Shown: positions 23,969 to 32,795 of the stretch, in pieces
Position numbering within the stretch: position 1 is the stretch's first letter
How the letters are laid out: every line of letters begins with the position of its first letter
Assembly: GCF_900142955.1 (NCBI RefSeq)
Contig: NZ_FRCP01000008.1
Span: forward strand, 282,090-346,089
Origin: Anaerosporobacter mobilis DSM 15930
GTDB taxonomy: Bacteria; Bacillota; Clostridia; Lachnospirales; Lachnospiraceae
Reading direction: 5' to 3'
Length of the DNA: 64,000 nt
Program-made: the position numbers and the translations under genes
The notes under the pieces: generated by a model
What the model was told of the DNA's origin: nothing
The model's database searches: none
What the model saw: the letters and a program-made list of their open reading frames with translations, nothing else

Positions 23969-24769
23969 ATGATTACAGAAAATGAATATAATAAAATAAC
24001 CGATCAACTGGAGTCTTTCACCTATACCTCATTGACCTATACACCTTATGAATATATTGCTGATTGTACAATTCTTCTTCAAACAAATGATTTAATCTTG
24101 ATTCTAGGTAGAAACGAAGAACTTTCTATGATAGAACTTTACTTTTGTACCAATTCTATTCCTCTACTTCTTAATGCGGTTGATACTATTAAAGAACCTC
24201 TTTATATGCAATTTGTTCCTAATGCCTATGTAGATGAATTTCGTTCTCATGGATTTGAGTCTTTTGCTCATTTTAGAGATATGTATAGCTATGATATACA
24301 CAGGGAATGTCCTGTTAATGTCCTTTCTATAGAAGATGCAAAAGAAGCTGCTGCCGTTACCAGATCCTGTCGCCTACAAAGTAGGGGATTTCTTGGCGAA
24401 ACAACAGAATGGGCCGAAAGTTGGATTCTAGGTAAAGATCCGAATGCAAGTTATTGCAAACATAGCGCAATTCTAGCAACGAAGCACGAGAATATTATTA
24501 CTGGAATTGTTGCAGTCACTCTCTATTCCTTTGATAAACCGGAAGGTCCAACACTTTGGATTAGGGAAGTTGCCGTACGACCAGAATTCCAACATAGCGG
24601 GTATGGTAAACAGTTATTATCCCAGGCTTTTGCTTATGGTGCTAGATACAAAGCTGGGAAAGCATTCTTAATGGCCGATGTGTTGAATACCAATGCATTA
24701 TCATTATATCAACAATTCGATTTCTCCTATAGCGAAGACGAGGGGCAGATTGATATAATTCGAGAGTAA
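23969..24769 (+). CDS. GNAT-family N-acetyltransferase
   Basis: 266 residues. The C-terminal 150 residues form a GNAT fold with the acetyl-CoA loop RPEFQHSGYGKQLL (near residue 210) and the beta-bulge TLWIREVAVRP before it. The N-terminal 115 residues are less conserved and probably a degenerate GNAT-like or lid domain. The substrate cannot be told. The ATG follows AAGGAGTGTACATTTTAA. It stands alone between terminators. Confidence 0.8.
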   Translation: MITENEYNKITDQLESFTYTSLTYTPYEYIADCTILLQTNDLILILGRNEELSMIELYFCTNSIPLLLNAVDTIKEPLYMQFVPNAYVDEFRSHGFESFAHFRDMYSYDIHRECPVNVLSIEDAKEAAAVTRSCRLQSRGFLGETTEWAESWILGKDPNASYCKHSAILATKHENIITGIVAVTLYSFDKPEGPTLWIREVAVRPEFQHSGYGKQLLSQAFAYGARYKAGKAFLMADVLNTNALSLYQQFDFSYSEDEGQIDIIRE

Positions 24770-24817
24770 CTCTTCCTTTGTCGTACGTGGACACTCGCAG
24801 TTTACTTTACAAATAAA

Positions 24818-24875
24818 AAAATACGAATACTGTAAGCTTCAAGTTATTGTCTCGCGCTTACAGTATTCGTATTTT
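24818..24875. terminator. Bidirectional terminator, 20-bp perfect stem
   Basis: AAAATACGAATACTGTAAGC and its exact reverse complement are separated by 18 nt. It serves the convergent GNAT and ATPase genes. Confidence 0.85.
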
Positions 24876-24928
24876 ATTCAATCGTTGATACAGGTACCAA
24901 AGGACATAATTCACTTCTATACTAAGTA

Positions 24929-26014
24929 TTATCTTTCTCTTGCTGCTATACGTGCCATTACATCATTCGTTGTTTTCTCTATTATATCGTAATCTGTTGC
25001 TGCTATATAATATTTCTCCAACTCATCGTGTAAATCCTTAGCTTTTTTAAGATAAGAAGTCCCTACTGCAACGGTTTCTTTATAACGTTTCTTAATATCC
25101 TTCAATTCATCTTCATAACGTTCATCCGTATTCGGATTAATTAACTCTGTATACATATCAATTACATCATCACCTTCACGACTTGGTTCGTATTCGTGTG
25201 GTGCAGTGGAATCAAAGATACACAATTCAAGCTCAGGAAGAAGTATCATATCCAAACTGTTTGGATCAAAACCACAATGATATACTTCCACTTCTAAACC
25301 TAGGACTTCTGCTCTCCGTAATATCTTCTTCAGCATGGTTGATTTGCCTGAACCTGGTCTACCTTTAATAAAATATCGTTTCTTACAATTAGACGTAATA
25401 TTCTCAACATAATCCATTGCACCCTTTGGTGTTGAACCGCCAAAAAACCGATGCCTTACTATTCCACTCTCTTGCTTTTCAATGTTTCCAAGCAACCTCT
25501 TGCAAACCTTCTCTGTAAAAGCATCTGCTTTTTCAAAATTCATATTTTCAATATAAATCTTTTCCCATTCATCATGAATCTTCAATGCTTTATCAAACGC
25601 TTCATATGCTTTTGGATAACATAAACTAATCTGCTCTTGTAATGCTCTAATCTCGTCCGTTTTGTTCTCTAGCAATTCAACATTCCAAGCAGTTCCAAGA
25701 TTCACATACTCTTCAATAGCCCCCGCAACTTTTGGCTCAATTACATGTGGTGCGGTACCATCTACAATTCCTACACTAATTCCACGTACGATTACTCCAT
25801 CTAAAGAATCTGGATCTGAGGAACAGTGGATATACTCTACATCATAACCTTTGTCCACATATTTCTTACCAACCTTCTTCATCAAAGTGGATTTACCAGT
25901 ACCTGGTCCGCCTTTTAGAATATAGATTTTCTTAAGCCCTTGTAAATTGGAATCGAACATATTTTGAAATCCCTTTGCTGTATTTCCACATGCAAAATAA
26001 TGCTTATCTGCCAT
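24929..26014 (-). CDS. PRK06851-type double P-loop ATPase
   Basis: 361 residues made of two similar halves. Half 1 has ILKGGPGTGKSTLMKK (near residue 33) and VDGTAPHVIEP. Half 2 has FIKGRPGSGKSTMLKK (near residue 218) and FDSTAPHEYEP. Each also has an HC-x-x-DP-x-SLD motif. The family is found mainly in spore-forming Clostridia and Bacilli and has no firmly known function. Both P-loops look intact, so both halves may bind nucleotide. It is monocistronic. The ribosome site is AAGGATG, about 12 nt from the start. Confidence 0.8.
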   Translation of the reverse strand: MADKHYFACGNTAKGFQNMFDSNLQGLKKIYILKGGPGTGKSTLMKKVGKKYVDKGYDVEYIHCSSDPDSLDGVIVRGISVGIVDGTAPHVIEPKVAGAIEEYVNLGTAWNVELLENKTDEIRALQEQISLCYPKAYEAFDKALKIHDEWEKIYIENMNFEKADAFTEKVCKRLLGNIEKQESGIVRHRFFGGSTPKGAMDYVENITSNCKKRYFIKGRPGSGKSTMLKKILRRAEVLGLEVEVYHCGFDPNSLDMILLPELELCIFDSTAPHEYEPSREGDDVIDMYTELINPNTDERYEDELKDIKKRYKETVAVGTSYLKKAKDLHDELEKYYIAATDYDIIEKTTNDVMARIAARER

Positions 26015-26128
26015 ATTTAAAACATCCTTCTTTCATAACGTCTCTATCTATAGTATGATGACTATTTTTTATAGTGCTTATGCACTTTTGACTTTATTAT
26101 CGAAAGTATTTTTCTTTGATTAGTAAAA

Positions 26129-26163
26129 GAAGTAGTCAAGAAGATATAAGCATCTTAACTACT
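26129..26163 (-). terminator. Terminator after the membrane protein gene
   Basis: AAGTAGT...ACTACTT with inner AAGAT/ATCTT pairs, followed on the minus strand by CTTTTACT. It is a modest terminator. Confidence 0.5.
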
Positions 26164-26169
26164 TGGCTA

Positions 26170-26748
26170 TTAAATAGTATCTTTTACTTTTTGATAATAC
26201 CTATGTACATAGTCAATAAACTTCTGATCCTTATCGATATAATAAACTTGAGAAGCAAGTTGTCTTCCCTTTATTTTCTTCTTACTCTTTCGATATATTA
26301 TAATCTCATTCTCATATTCTTCATAAACAATCTCATCTTTTGGTATAAGTAAAGAATTGATCGACATATATTCCGGACTTAAACCCGTAGTTGTTCTTAT
26401 ATGTATAAACTCCGAAATTAGGTTTATAACCAGAGAACATGTTATTACTGTAAAACTGGTGACATATATAATTAATTCTAGATAATATACATCTTCTATT
26501 CGTAGTAATAATTGAATTCCCCTAAATATTGCTATAACTGCAGCTAGGAAATACATTACAAGACCTAATATCTTAACCCCCAAGTTATGCTCTTCCAGCT
26601 GAAAGCAGGAGATATAGTCTTCATAAAACCTTCTTCTACATTTCATAAATTTAATGAAATCCTTTAAACTAAATATAAACATAATCATTAGTACAATTGA
26701 AAGAACACCCATTTCAATTAAGTCCTTACTGCTAACATATTCCACCAT
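26170..26748 (-). CDS. Hypothetical membrane protein
   Basis: 192 residues from an ATG preceded by GAGGTTATCATT; a TTG nine codons upstream is less likely. There are three hydrophobic segments (about residues 10-30, 58-78, 88-115) and then a soluble C-terminal domain, SPEYMSINSLLIPKDEIVYEEY...RQLASQVYYI, reminiscent of PH-like/DUF5673-type tails. I do not recognise the family. It is a single gene between the ATPase and the oxidoreductase. Confidence 0.55.
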   Translation of the reverse strand: MVEYVSSKDLIEMGVLSIVLMIMFIFSLKDFIKFMKCRRRFYEDYISCFQLEEHNLGVKILGLVMYFLAAVIAIFRGIQLLLRIEDVYYLELIIYVTSFTVITCSLVINLISEFIHIRTTTGLSPEYMSINSLLIPKDEIVYEEYENEIIIYRKSKKKIKGRQLASQVYYIDKDQKFIDYVHRYYQKVKDTI

Positions 26749-26824
26749 AATGATAACCTCATTTCCCCAAACCAATTACCATTATTATACTATTATCTTT
26801 CCTTTCTTACAATCAAATTTGATC

Positions 26825-27502
26825 TCACTTTCTGTTTGTATTCTCCAGATACATATCAATTGGCATCATCGGTTCAGCTAGTGACTTCTTGGTCTCTTCA
26901 CTTAGTTTTCCTTCCTTCGCATACTCCTCTCCTGCTTTTTTAGCAGACTCAAGGTATTGCTCACTAAAATAAGATACTTCTGGAACATTTAACAACGGTC
27001 CTTCCGCGCATAATATTGCCGTATAATCTTGATACAGTAACTCAAACTGCTTTAATAATCCTTCATAATTATGTTCCGTATTATAGAATCCACAGGATGA
27101 TATTAGTACAACCTTCTGTTCCTTGTCATATCGGCCCGGATGCACACAACCATTAGGTGTCTTTACTAATTCCGGTAGGATTGTAGGTAAGGTCCTCTCA
27201 AGAAACATCTTCCCTTTCGCTGGCATAGAGAAATGATAAAGAGGGAAACTCCATATGATCAAATCCGCTTCAATTAATATTTCAAGACATTCTGCCATAT
27301 CATCTCTTATCACACAGATCCCCGGTGTCTTATGCCAACATTCAAAACAACCTCTACATGGCTTAATATCTAAACTATAGGTATCAATGGTATTAACTTC
27401 ACATTCATGTATCTTCTTATGACCTTCTAGGAACGATTCCGTAATCTTCATTGTACCACTATCGTTCCCCTTAGGACTTGCATTCAATACCAATACTTTC
27501 AT
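26825..27502 (-). CDS. NAD(P)H-dependent FMN oxidoreductase (flavodoxin fold)
   Basis: 225 residues. The flavodoxin-like P-loop KVLVLNASPKGNDSGTMKI binds FMN phosphate. The motif CRGCFECWHKTPGIC near residue 49 is typical of the clostridial subgroup and may hold redox-active or metal-binding cysteines. SFPLYHFSMPAKGKMFLER contacts the flavin. It lies 2 nt after a PadR regulator on the same strand, so it is likely the target and partner of that regulator. The substrate is unknown; quinones or xenobiotics are typical of the family. Confidence 0.8.
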   Translation of the reverse strand: MKVLVLNASPKGNDSGTMKITESFLEGHKKIHECEVNTIDTYSLDIKPCRGCFECWHKTPGICVIRDDMAECLEILIEADLIIWSFPLYHFSMPAKGKMFLERTLPTILPELVKTPNGCVHPGRYDKEQKVVLISSCGFYNTEHNYEGLLKQFELLYQDYTAILCAEGPLLNVPEVSYFSEQYLESAKKAGEEYAKEGKLSEETKKSLAEPMMPIDMYLENTNRK

Positions 27503-27504
27503 AC

Positions 27505-28056
27505 TTAACTCTCCTCCTTAATACTATGTACTGCTTCTTCTATCCATTCTAAAATAGCTTTGCAGCAATACTCCCCATAACTTTCGCAAAGTCTCCAATA
27601 CAGTATCTTATCTTTACTACTTTCCACGTCATTATAAGCTATAATTTCTTTTGCTTGATGTAACTCTTTTAATTTCCCTTCATAATATTCCTTGGTCTTT
27701 GCCATGTAATCCATCATAATTTCTTTAGATACCTCCGCACCAAAGAAAACCTTCATTAGCATAGGATTCCGTTCACTAGGATTATCTTGTTCTATATTCG
27801 GGTTCGTTAACCAGTCTTGCAGTTCTTGCTTTCCCACTTTTGTTATTGAATATATTTTTTTGTTTGGCTTACTAAACTGTACTTCGACCTCCGATGTTAC
27901 CCAACCGTCTCTTTCCATAGTTGTAAGTTCCCTATAAACCTGACTTGTTGTTGCGGTCCAAAAAAATGAAAGCGAATCAGAAAAGAACTTACTTAAATCA
28001 TATCCCGTCATACTATTATAGTTTAGCAAACCTAATAACCCGTGCTTTAAAGACAT
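27505..28056 (-). CDS. PadR-family transcriptional regulator
   Basis: 183 residues. The N-terminal winged helix covers MSLKHGLLGLLNYNSMTGYDLSKFF to KIYSITKVGKQEL. The C-terminal 90 residues form the coiled dimerisation domain (AphA-like, subfamily with long tail). It is first in an operon with the FMN oxidoreductase. Its promoter at 28120-28148 contains TATTATA/TATAATA half-sites that could be its own operator. It probably represses the operon until a phenolic or other ligand binds. Confidence 0.88.
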   Translation of the reverse strand: MSLKHGLLGLLNYNSMTGYDLSKFFSDSLSFFWTATTSQVYRELTTMERDGWVTSEVEVQFSKPNKKIYSITKVGKQELQDWLTNPNIEQDNPSERNPMLMKVFFGAEVSKEIMMDYMAKTKEYYEGKLKELHQAKEIIAYNDVESSKDKILYWRLCESYGEYCCKAILEWIEEAVHSIKEES

Positions 28057-28119
28057 ACTAGAACCTCCTTATGATGAATCATTATATAGGGTTTGTAAAA
28101 TCCTTTATATTATATTAGT

Positions 28120-28148
28120 ATTATATTCCACTTGTATAATATAAACAA
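28120..28148 (-). promoter_or_regulatory. Promoter of the padR-oxidoreductase operon with inverted repeat
   Basis: TTGTTT (28143-28148), 17 bp, TATAAT (28120-28125) on the minus strand. TATTATA and TATAATA half-sites flank a 9-bp centre over the spacer and -10, a plausible PadR operator. Confidence 0.5.
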
Positions 28149-28193
28149 CGGCTATATCAACAAATATTCCCTTTCTTTATTGTAAAATATACA

Positions 28194-28236
28194 CAAAAAT
28201 ACGCCAGCAAGGATACCTTCTACCCTTTACTGGCGT
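28194..28236 (-). terminator. Terminator after the flavin reductase gene
   Basis: ACGCCAG pairs with CTGGCGT, with inner AAGG/CCTT pairs; the minus strand continues ATTTTTG. The stretch 28240-28356 shows no other feature. Confidence 0.65.
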
Positions 28237-28356
28237 TATATTCTTAGTACTGCTACGTGTGAAGCTAAGCAAGAGCGGTTTTTCGCCTACTATAGCTGTT
28301 TCCTACTCCAAAGAATCTTCGAGTACGATGTTTAATTGTTTAATTTATTACACTAG

Positions 28357-28857
28357 TTAATCCGCAATATAGGTCGGAGCGTTCTTTGGACTCTTGCCTT
28401 TTTTCACTTTATGATAGTAAGAATATGTCATTGGATTACCCTCTCCCATAACATCGCCATCTAAAACTTTACCTAAGAATACAGTATGAGAATCTGTCTC
28501 CATCTTATTAATAACCTCACAGGTAATATAACCACAGGAATCTTTTATTACAGGTAGCATACCTTTGATTTCATAATCAATCGAATCAAATTTATTTACC
28601 GTTTCACCAGATTGGTAACCAAACGTTCCTATAATTTGTGGATCAACCTCTTCTGTTAAAATAGAGATTGCAAATCTACCACTTTCTTGGATACATTTGT
28701 TAGTATAATTATCATGGTTTATACTTATTGCAATTGTTGCTGGTTCTGAAGTAATTTGCATAGCACTATTAGCGACACAACCAGTTGCTCTTCCATTATC
28801 CCATGTTGAGATAATATAGACACCATACGATAAATTAAAGAATACATTCTTATTCAT
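28357..28857 (-). CDS. Flavin reductase-like FMN-binding protein
   Basis: 166 residues from the ATG after GGGAGAAAAGAA; an in-frame start eight codons upstream precedes that site. It shows the flavin reductase domain: NLSYGVYIISTWDNGRATGCVANSAMQ (read in part), then PATIAISINHDNYTNKCI, and HTVFLGKVLDGD. Relatives are single-domain or fused to rubredoxin. It should reduce FMN or carry electrons in the cytoplasm. The redox partner is unknown. It is monocistronic. Confidence 0.82.
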   Translation of the reverse strand: MNKNVFFNLSYGVYIISTWDNGRATGCVANSAMQITSEPATIAISINHDNYTNKCIQESGRFAISILTEEVDPQIIGTFGYQSGETVNKFDSIDYEIKGMLPVIKDSCGYITCEVINKMETDSHTVFLGKVLDGDVMGEGNPMTYSYYHKVKKGKSPKNAPTYIAD

Positions 28858-28979
28858 TTCTTTTCTCCCTTCGTACTTCATAATAATAATAATAGTAATT
28901 ATTACAAATGTATAATAGATTTACCAGCTTGTCAACCGATACTATACTATTGGTAAGTTGCTACTATTCTATTCATCAA

Positions 28980-29177
28980 CTACTTCTTACTTCTACGATA
29001 CCAAACAATTGAAAAGATTGCATTTACTAATGATGTGATACTAAATAATAATAGCAATACATTTGATATGGAATTATTAATAAAGTTCATAATGGGATTC
29101 AACTGATCTAGAATCCAAAATGTAATAAACATTGCTGCCAAAACAATGACAATATGAGGTAGTATCTTTCCACTCAT
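28980..29177 (-). CDS. Small two-helix membrane protein
   Basis: 65 residues with two hydrophobic helices (ILPHIVIVLAAMFITFWIL and NVLLLLFSITSLVNAIFSIVW) and a basic C-terminus. It follows the phosphodiester glycosidase gene by 18 nt on the same strand and is probably in its operon. No family is recognised. The ribosome site AGGTAGGTAAGAAAGA is weak to moderate. Confidence 0.5.
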   Translation of the reverse strand: MSGKILPHIVIVLAAMFITFWILDQLNPIMNFINNSISNVLLLLFSITSLVNAIFSIVWYRRSKK

Positions 29178-29195
29178 TCTTTCTTACCTACCTTT

Positions 29196-30281
29196 CTATT
29201 CATCCCCAATATAGATAATATCACTGATGGTTCTTCCTCCATCTGCTGGTTGATTCACATACTCTCCCTCATACACCATAGCCGATGATTTGCCTCCGTC
29301 CAGATTATAGGCAACATTACAACCTAAAGAGGACATAATTCCAGCTAATTCACTTAATGTAACCCCCCTACTATACCCCTCATTACGACCATCCACCGTT
29401 ACGAAGATATAATGACCTGGTTCTATATATCCGATAGCTGCTCTTGGATTCTCACTATTCAGATACGAAGTTGTATTGAAGGCGGAGGGTACATCTCCAT
29501 TATCATCTAATAAAGAAGGTCCGAAGTTCCATGCTTGCCATGCCCCAGCAGCGATTACTTCATCAACATCGAATTCGTCTGGAGAATATGTTTTCATTGT
29601 CCCGTCTGTGAATAGAACACATATATCCGTTCCTGTAATATCATCTCGATATAATACCCCATTACGTATAACAACACTGGTATCACTGTTTCCATAATAA
29701 TCGCCAGACATTGCTAAGATTGCGTTATTATCATCTGCCATATCTTGAACTGATTCTCTAATATTCTTACCGTACTCCCCAGAAGCAAAACCCGTACGAA
29801 GATAAGCAATGTTACTAACTTTAACATCTGCCACATAATACGTAACTTTATCCGCTCCCGTACCTGCGGTGACTTGATTAACTGTTAGGCTTACTTTATC
29901 ATCTGCATAACTTTGTATCTCTTTACTCGTCTTGTTACTCCCTTTCATACTATCACCAGCACTTCTATCAGCTTGTTGTTCGCTGGTATTCTCATTACTA
30001 ATTCCACTAGGTATCCTCTCTGACATACTTCCACTTGGCTTTTCGCCTCGTAGTTCTCCCTTGCTTGTTGAATCTTCTACCTCCGATAATGTAAATTGCT
30101 GTGAGTTTGTATCTGTAGATGCGACCACTTTTCCTGAATCGTTATAATGATGTGGTAATATATAAAAATACAACAAAAATCCTCCCATACATACTAGATA
30201 CAACACAACATCCATCACAATCATTGCTGGAATAGACATTTCTTTATGAGGTTTTCTCTTCACCCGAATTAACTTCACCAT
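29196..30281 (-). CDS. Phosphodiester glycosidase family (NAGPA domain) membrane-anchored protein
   Basis: 361 residues. A cytoplasmic basic start and one membrane anchor (about residues 19-42) are followed by a Ser/Thr-rich linker to residue 125. The NAGPA/exopolysaccharide-biosynthesis domain follows, with AMSGDYYGN, NPRAAIGYI, TVDGRNEGYSRG and the end motif NLDGGKSSAMVYEG. It acts outside the membrane, probably removing or turning over sugar phosphodiesters on wall polymers. It lies 31 nt after the GT2-GtrA glycosyltransferase, consistent with a surface glycan role. Confidence 0.82.
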   Translation of the reverse strand: MVKLIRVKRKPHKEMSIPAMIVMDVVLYLVCMGGFLLYFYILPHHYNDSGKVVASTDTNSQQFTLSEVEDSTSKGELRGEKPSGSMSERIPSGISNENTSEQQADRSAGDSMKGSNKTSKEIQSYADDKVSLTVNQVTAGTGADKVTYYVADVKVSNIAYLRTGFASGEYGKNIRESVQDMADDNNAILAMSGDYYGNSDTSVVIRNGVLYRDDITGTDICVLFTDGTMKTYSPDEFDVDEVIAAGAWQAWNFGPSLLDDNGDVPSAFNTTSYLNSENPRAAIGYIEPGHYIFVTVDGRNEGYSRGVTLSELAGIMSSLGCNVAYNLDGGKSSAMVYEGEYVNQPADGGRTISDIIYIGDE

Positions 30282-30311
30282 ATTGATCTATTTCCTTTCT
30301 TTCCTTAATAG

Positions 30312-31361
30312 TCATTGCAAGCTGTGAAACACAAAATGTTTCTGTACATAATAACTTACCAAAAACATCATAATTTCAACAATTACCTTCGCTATATAAG
30401 GATTTGGGACTATTGTATGTACGAGTATCATCAGCAGTATAGTATTCATTCCTAAAATTGCAATAACTAAAGCAAAATATTTAACTGCAGAATTATGGAT
30501 ACTATCTCTATCTTTGAACACATATCTCCTATTCATGGCGTAATTACATATAGAACTTATGCACCGGGCGCCTAGATTACTTACTGCAACGACTTGATGC
30601 ATGCCTAATGCTCCAAATAGAAGATTCCAAAAGGTAAACAACCCATAATCAATGCAAAATGAAAGCAAAGAGGAACATGAAAATCGTATAATTTCTTTAT
30701 AGATCCGATAAGAATCTTTAATCACTCGAAAATGTGACGATTGATTTTCCTCTAGATAAATTGTTTCAATCGGTATTTCTTTCATATCAATACCATCTCT
30801 TGCACACTGTAATAATACATTCATCTCATATTCATATCGTTCCCCTTTGATATCTATAAGATACGGAATCATACTGTATGAAAATGCACGAAGCCCTGTC
30901 TGGGTATCCTTAATGGAAACCTTTGTTGCCAAACGAAAGATTCCTCTAGTCAACATATTCCCAAACCGACTACGTGCTGGTACATGGCCTACCAAAGCAC
31001 GGCTTCCTAGAATCAAGGTCTGTTCTTCTCCTGTTTGCTCTACAACCTTATCAATATCTTCGGCGGTATGTTGTCCGTCTGCATCAGCAACTACTACAAT
31101 GGTATCTTTTGCTTCATCTAACTGAATGTAGGCTAATGCAGTTTTTATCGCACGGCCTTTCCCATAATTTTTTCTATGGTTCAGCACAACAGCATACTTC
31201 TCGGCACTGCGAAATATTTCATGTTTCTCTTCTTTGCTTCCGTCGTTCACAACAATTAGATGGATATTATTCATTCTAATTGTAATCTCCTCTAATAATA
31301 GTAATAGTTTTTCATCTGGATCATAAGCTGGAATAATGATTGCCACTGGATTTTCTCTCAT
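30312..31361 (-). CDS. Glycosyltransferase family 2 fused to GtrA-like membrane domain
   Basis: 349 residues from the ATG of MRENPVAIIIPAYDP; a longer frame to 31529 runs through a terminator and is not used. The GT2 domain (residues 4-215) has LIVVNDGS and VVVADADGQH (DxD). The C-terminal GtrA-like domain (215-345) has four membrane helices. Such fusions make and flip polyprenyl-linked sugars for surface decoration. There is little ribosome site before the ATG (CACGAGTATAAAA). The leader contains copy B of the shared hairpin motif. It heads a transcript with the glycosidase and small membrane protein. Confidence 0.85.
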   Translation of the reverse strand: MRENPVAIIIPAYDPDEKLLLLLEEITIRMNNIHLIVVNDGSKEEKHEIFRSAEKYAVVLNHRKNYGKGRAIKTALAYIQLDEAKDTIVVVADADGQHTAEDIDKVVEQTGEEQTLILGSRALVGHVPARSRFGNMLTRGIFRLATKVSIKDTQTGLRAFSYSMIPYLIDIKGERYEYEMNVLLQCARDGIDMKEIPIETIYLEENQSSHFRVIKDSYRIYKEIIRFSCSSLLSFCIDYGLFTFWNLLFGALGMHQVVAVSNLGARCISSICNYAMNRRYVFKDRDSIHNSAVKYFALVIAILGMNTILLMILVHTIVPNPYIAKVIVEIMMFLVSYYVQKHFVFHSLQ

Positions 31362-31375
31362 TTTTATACTCGTGA

Positions 31376-31408
31376 ATATCACAAGTTTTCCTGTGATACT
31401 GCCCCAAT
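31376..31408 (-). promoter_or_regulatory. Conserved hairpin motif in the glycosyltransferase leader (copy B)
   Basis: On the minus strand it starts ATTGGGGCAGTATCACAGG. The stem is GTATCAC/GTGATAT and the loop AGGAAAACTT. Relative to copy A (18707-18739) a C-G pair has become U-A and a G-C has become G-U, which keeps pairing. It ends 14 nt before the ATG. A short frame with a good ribosome site (MCGPSFGLLIGAVSQENL) also overlaps it. Confidence 0.5.
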
Positions 31409-31473
31409 TAATAAGCCGAAAGAAGGGCCACACATGTCTCCTCTCCTTACTATACTTTTGACTACTACTATAA

Positions 31474-31514
31474 CGAAAAAAAATGTTCGGAGTTTGTTTA
31501 AACTGCGAACATTT
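31474..31514 (-). terminator. Terminator upstream of the glycosyltransferase
   Basis: AATGTTCG pairs with CGAACATT, with inner AGTTT/AAACT, followed on the minus strand by T8. It ends transcription from the gene at 31702. Confidence 0.75.
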
Positions 31515-31701
31515 TGTGAAATCTTCCATTTGTTGTATATAATATTGATTCAGATACCAAAGCCTCGAATAAAACTTGCCCTCGCCAATTTACACATTTA
31601 AAGCTTACATAATGTTATAGCGGACATAGTTCGATGAGCAAAGTATGAAATCATTAAGACTTAGGCTCTAAAATAGGCTTTTGGCATCCTTATCAAAACC
31701 A

Positions 31702-32001
31702 CTATAACAATACCCCTTGTATTAACGCTTTCATCTCTTCATATATATCATAGTTCTCATACGCGAAATCCTTTGCCATAAGTAGCATCTTCTCTAGACT
31801 AATTTCTCTTAGTTTCGGCACAAGTATATGACTCTTTTGTAGAACATACAAAACTGCACGTAATCGAAATTGTAACAGATATCTCTCCTCATTAGTCAAT
31901 TGTACAAAGTCTTTCCTAGCAATATAGTCTAAGATCCTTCCAGCTTGCTCTTTCTCGATATCTTGCGACCATTCTCCCTTAACCTCCGATACCAACTGCA
32001 T
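31702..32001 (-). CDS. Hypothetical helical protein
   Basis: 99 residues, predicted mostly helical and hydrophilic (EEYLLQFRLRAVLYVLQKSH-like heptads; EKMLLMAKDFAYENYDIYEEM). I do not recognise the family. The ribosome site before the ATG is poor, and the 31515-31701 spacer is otherwise empty. It could be a real single gene, since a terminator follows at 31474-31514. Confidence 0.4.
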   Translation of the reverse strand: MQLVSEVKGEWSQDIEKEQAGRILDYIARKDFVQLTNEERYLLQFRLRAVLYVLQKSHILVPKLREISLEKMLLMAKDFAYENYDIYEEMKALIQGVLL

Positions 32002-32129
32002 CTAATCAGATGAATATCTTGGAGAGATTACACTAGTATAAACCTACTCCTTTCTCCTATGTATTCTTGCTAATTACATAACCTATTTTTCACTGTCGAT
32101 GCTCCTAAAACCACTATTATATAAATAAA

Positions 32130-32182
32130 AAAAGTACCCGGTAACTTCATTTCTTACAAAACGAATCTAAGTTACATGGTAC
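32130..32182 (-). terminator. Terminator of the padR-DUF2812 operon
   Basis: On the minus strand GTACC-AT-GTAACTT and AAGTTAC-CG-GGTAC pair, followed by T7. Confidence 0.7.
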
Positions 32183-32252
32183 CTCTCTTTGACCTAAGTT
32201 TCTATGGAATTATTCTACAAGTTATACAGCAAGAAAGGGATTTTATGTTATC

Positions 32253-32795
32253 TTATTCATGCAAGCAACGTTCCTCTTTCAGTTTTTTACGATGATTATA
32301 GATTTTAGAACCCCCCATAATTATAGTCACTGCTAGTATGCTATTTAATATGGCAACTATTAGGCCAAACGCATCATTAACACTACTATAGCTACGCCAT
32401 AGATTTATCACACCAAGCAACTCTAATGGCATAATAAATGCAAGCAAATATAGTATCTTAGTAAGATGGTTAATACGAGAATCTAAATCAGAAAACAAAT
32501 CAAATTCTCCTTCTGACTTTTTCTTACGAAGGTATATCCACCGCAGGTAACAACCAATCATCTCTACCCCTGTTTCTTCTAAGAATCTAATATAGTCTCT
32601 GCTTTTTTTGTTACTTGGGAACTCATCTAGCATCTCAATGCGATACGTGTACTCGTTCTTTCTTCCTTCCTCGAACTTATACCGTATTGCCTTAACATCC
32701 GTAAGTTGTAATCCCTTTTCAGACATTTCATTCAGCCATTCTTCTTCCTTATTAAAATCCCATGCCCAGAACCACTTATACTTAATTATTGACAT
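32253..32795 (-). CDS. DUF2812 membrane protein
   Basis: 180 residues. It begins with the family signature KYKWFWAWDFNKEEEWLNEM and GLQLTDV, followed by two hydrophobic helices (ILYLLAFIMPLELLGVINLW, AFGLIVAILNSILAVTIIMG) and a basic tail. DUF2812 proteins are membrane proteins of unknown role almost always paired with PadR regulators. Its ATG directly follows the padR stop codon. The ribosome site GGAGGGG is inside the padR end, so translation is coupled. Confidence 0.85.
   Translation of the reverse strand: MSIIKYKWFWAWDFNKEEEWLNEMSEKGLQLTDVKAIRYKFEEGRKNEYTYRIEMLDEFPSNKKSRDYIRFLEETGVEMIGCYLRWIYLRKKKSEGEFDLFSDLDSRINHLTKILYLLAFIMPLELLGVINLWRSYSSVNDAFGLIVAILNSILAVTIIMGGSKIYNHRKKLKEERCLHE

Noticed and set aside
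31362..31529. 56-codon upstream extension of the glycosyltransferase
   Set aside because: It reads through an intrinsic terminator with T8 and has no GT2 similarity; the domain starts at MRENPVAIIIPAYDP.
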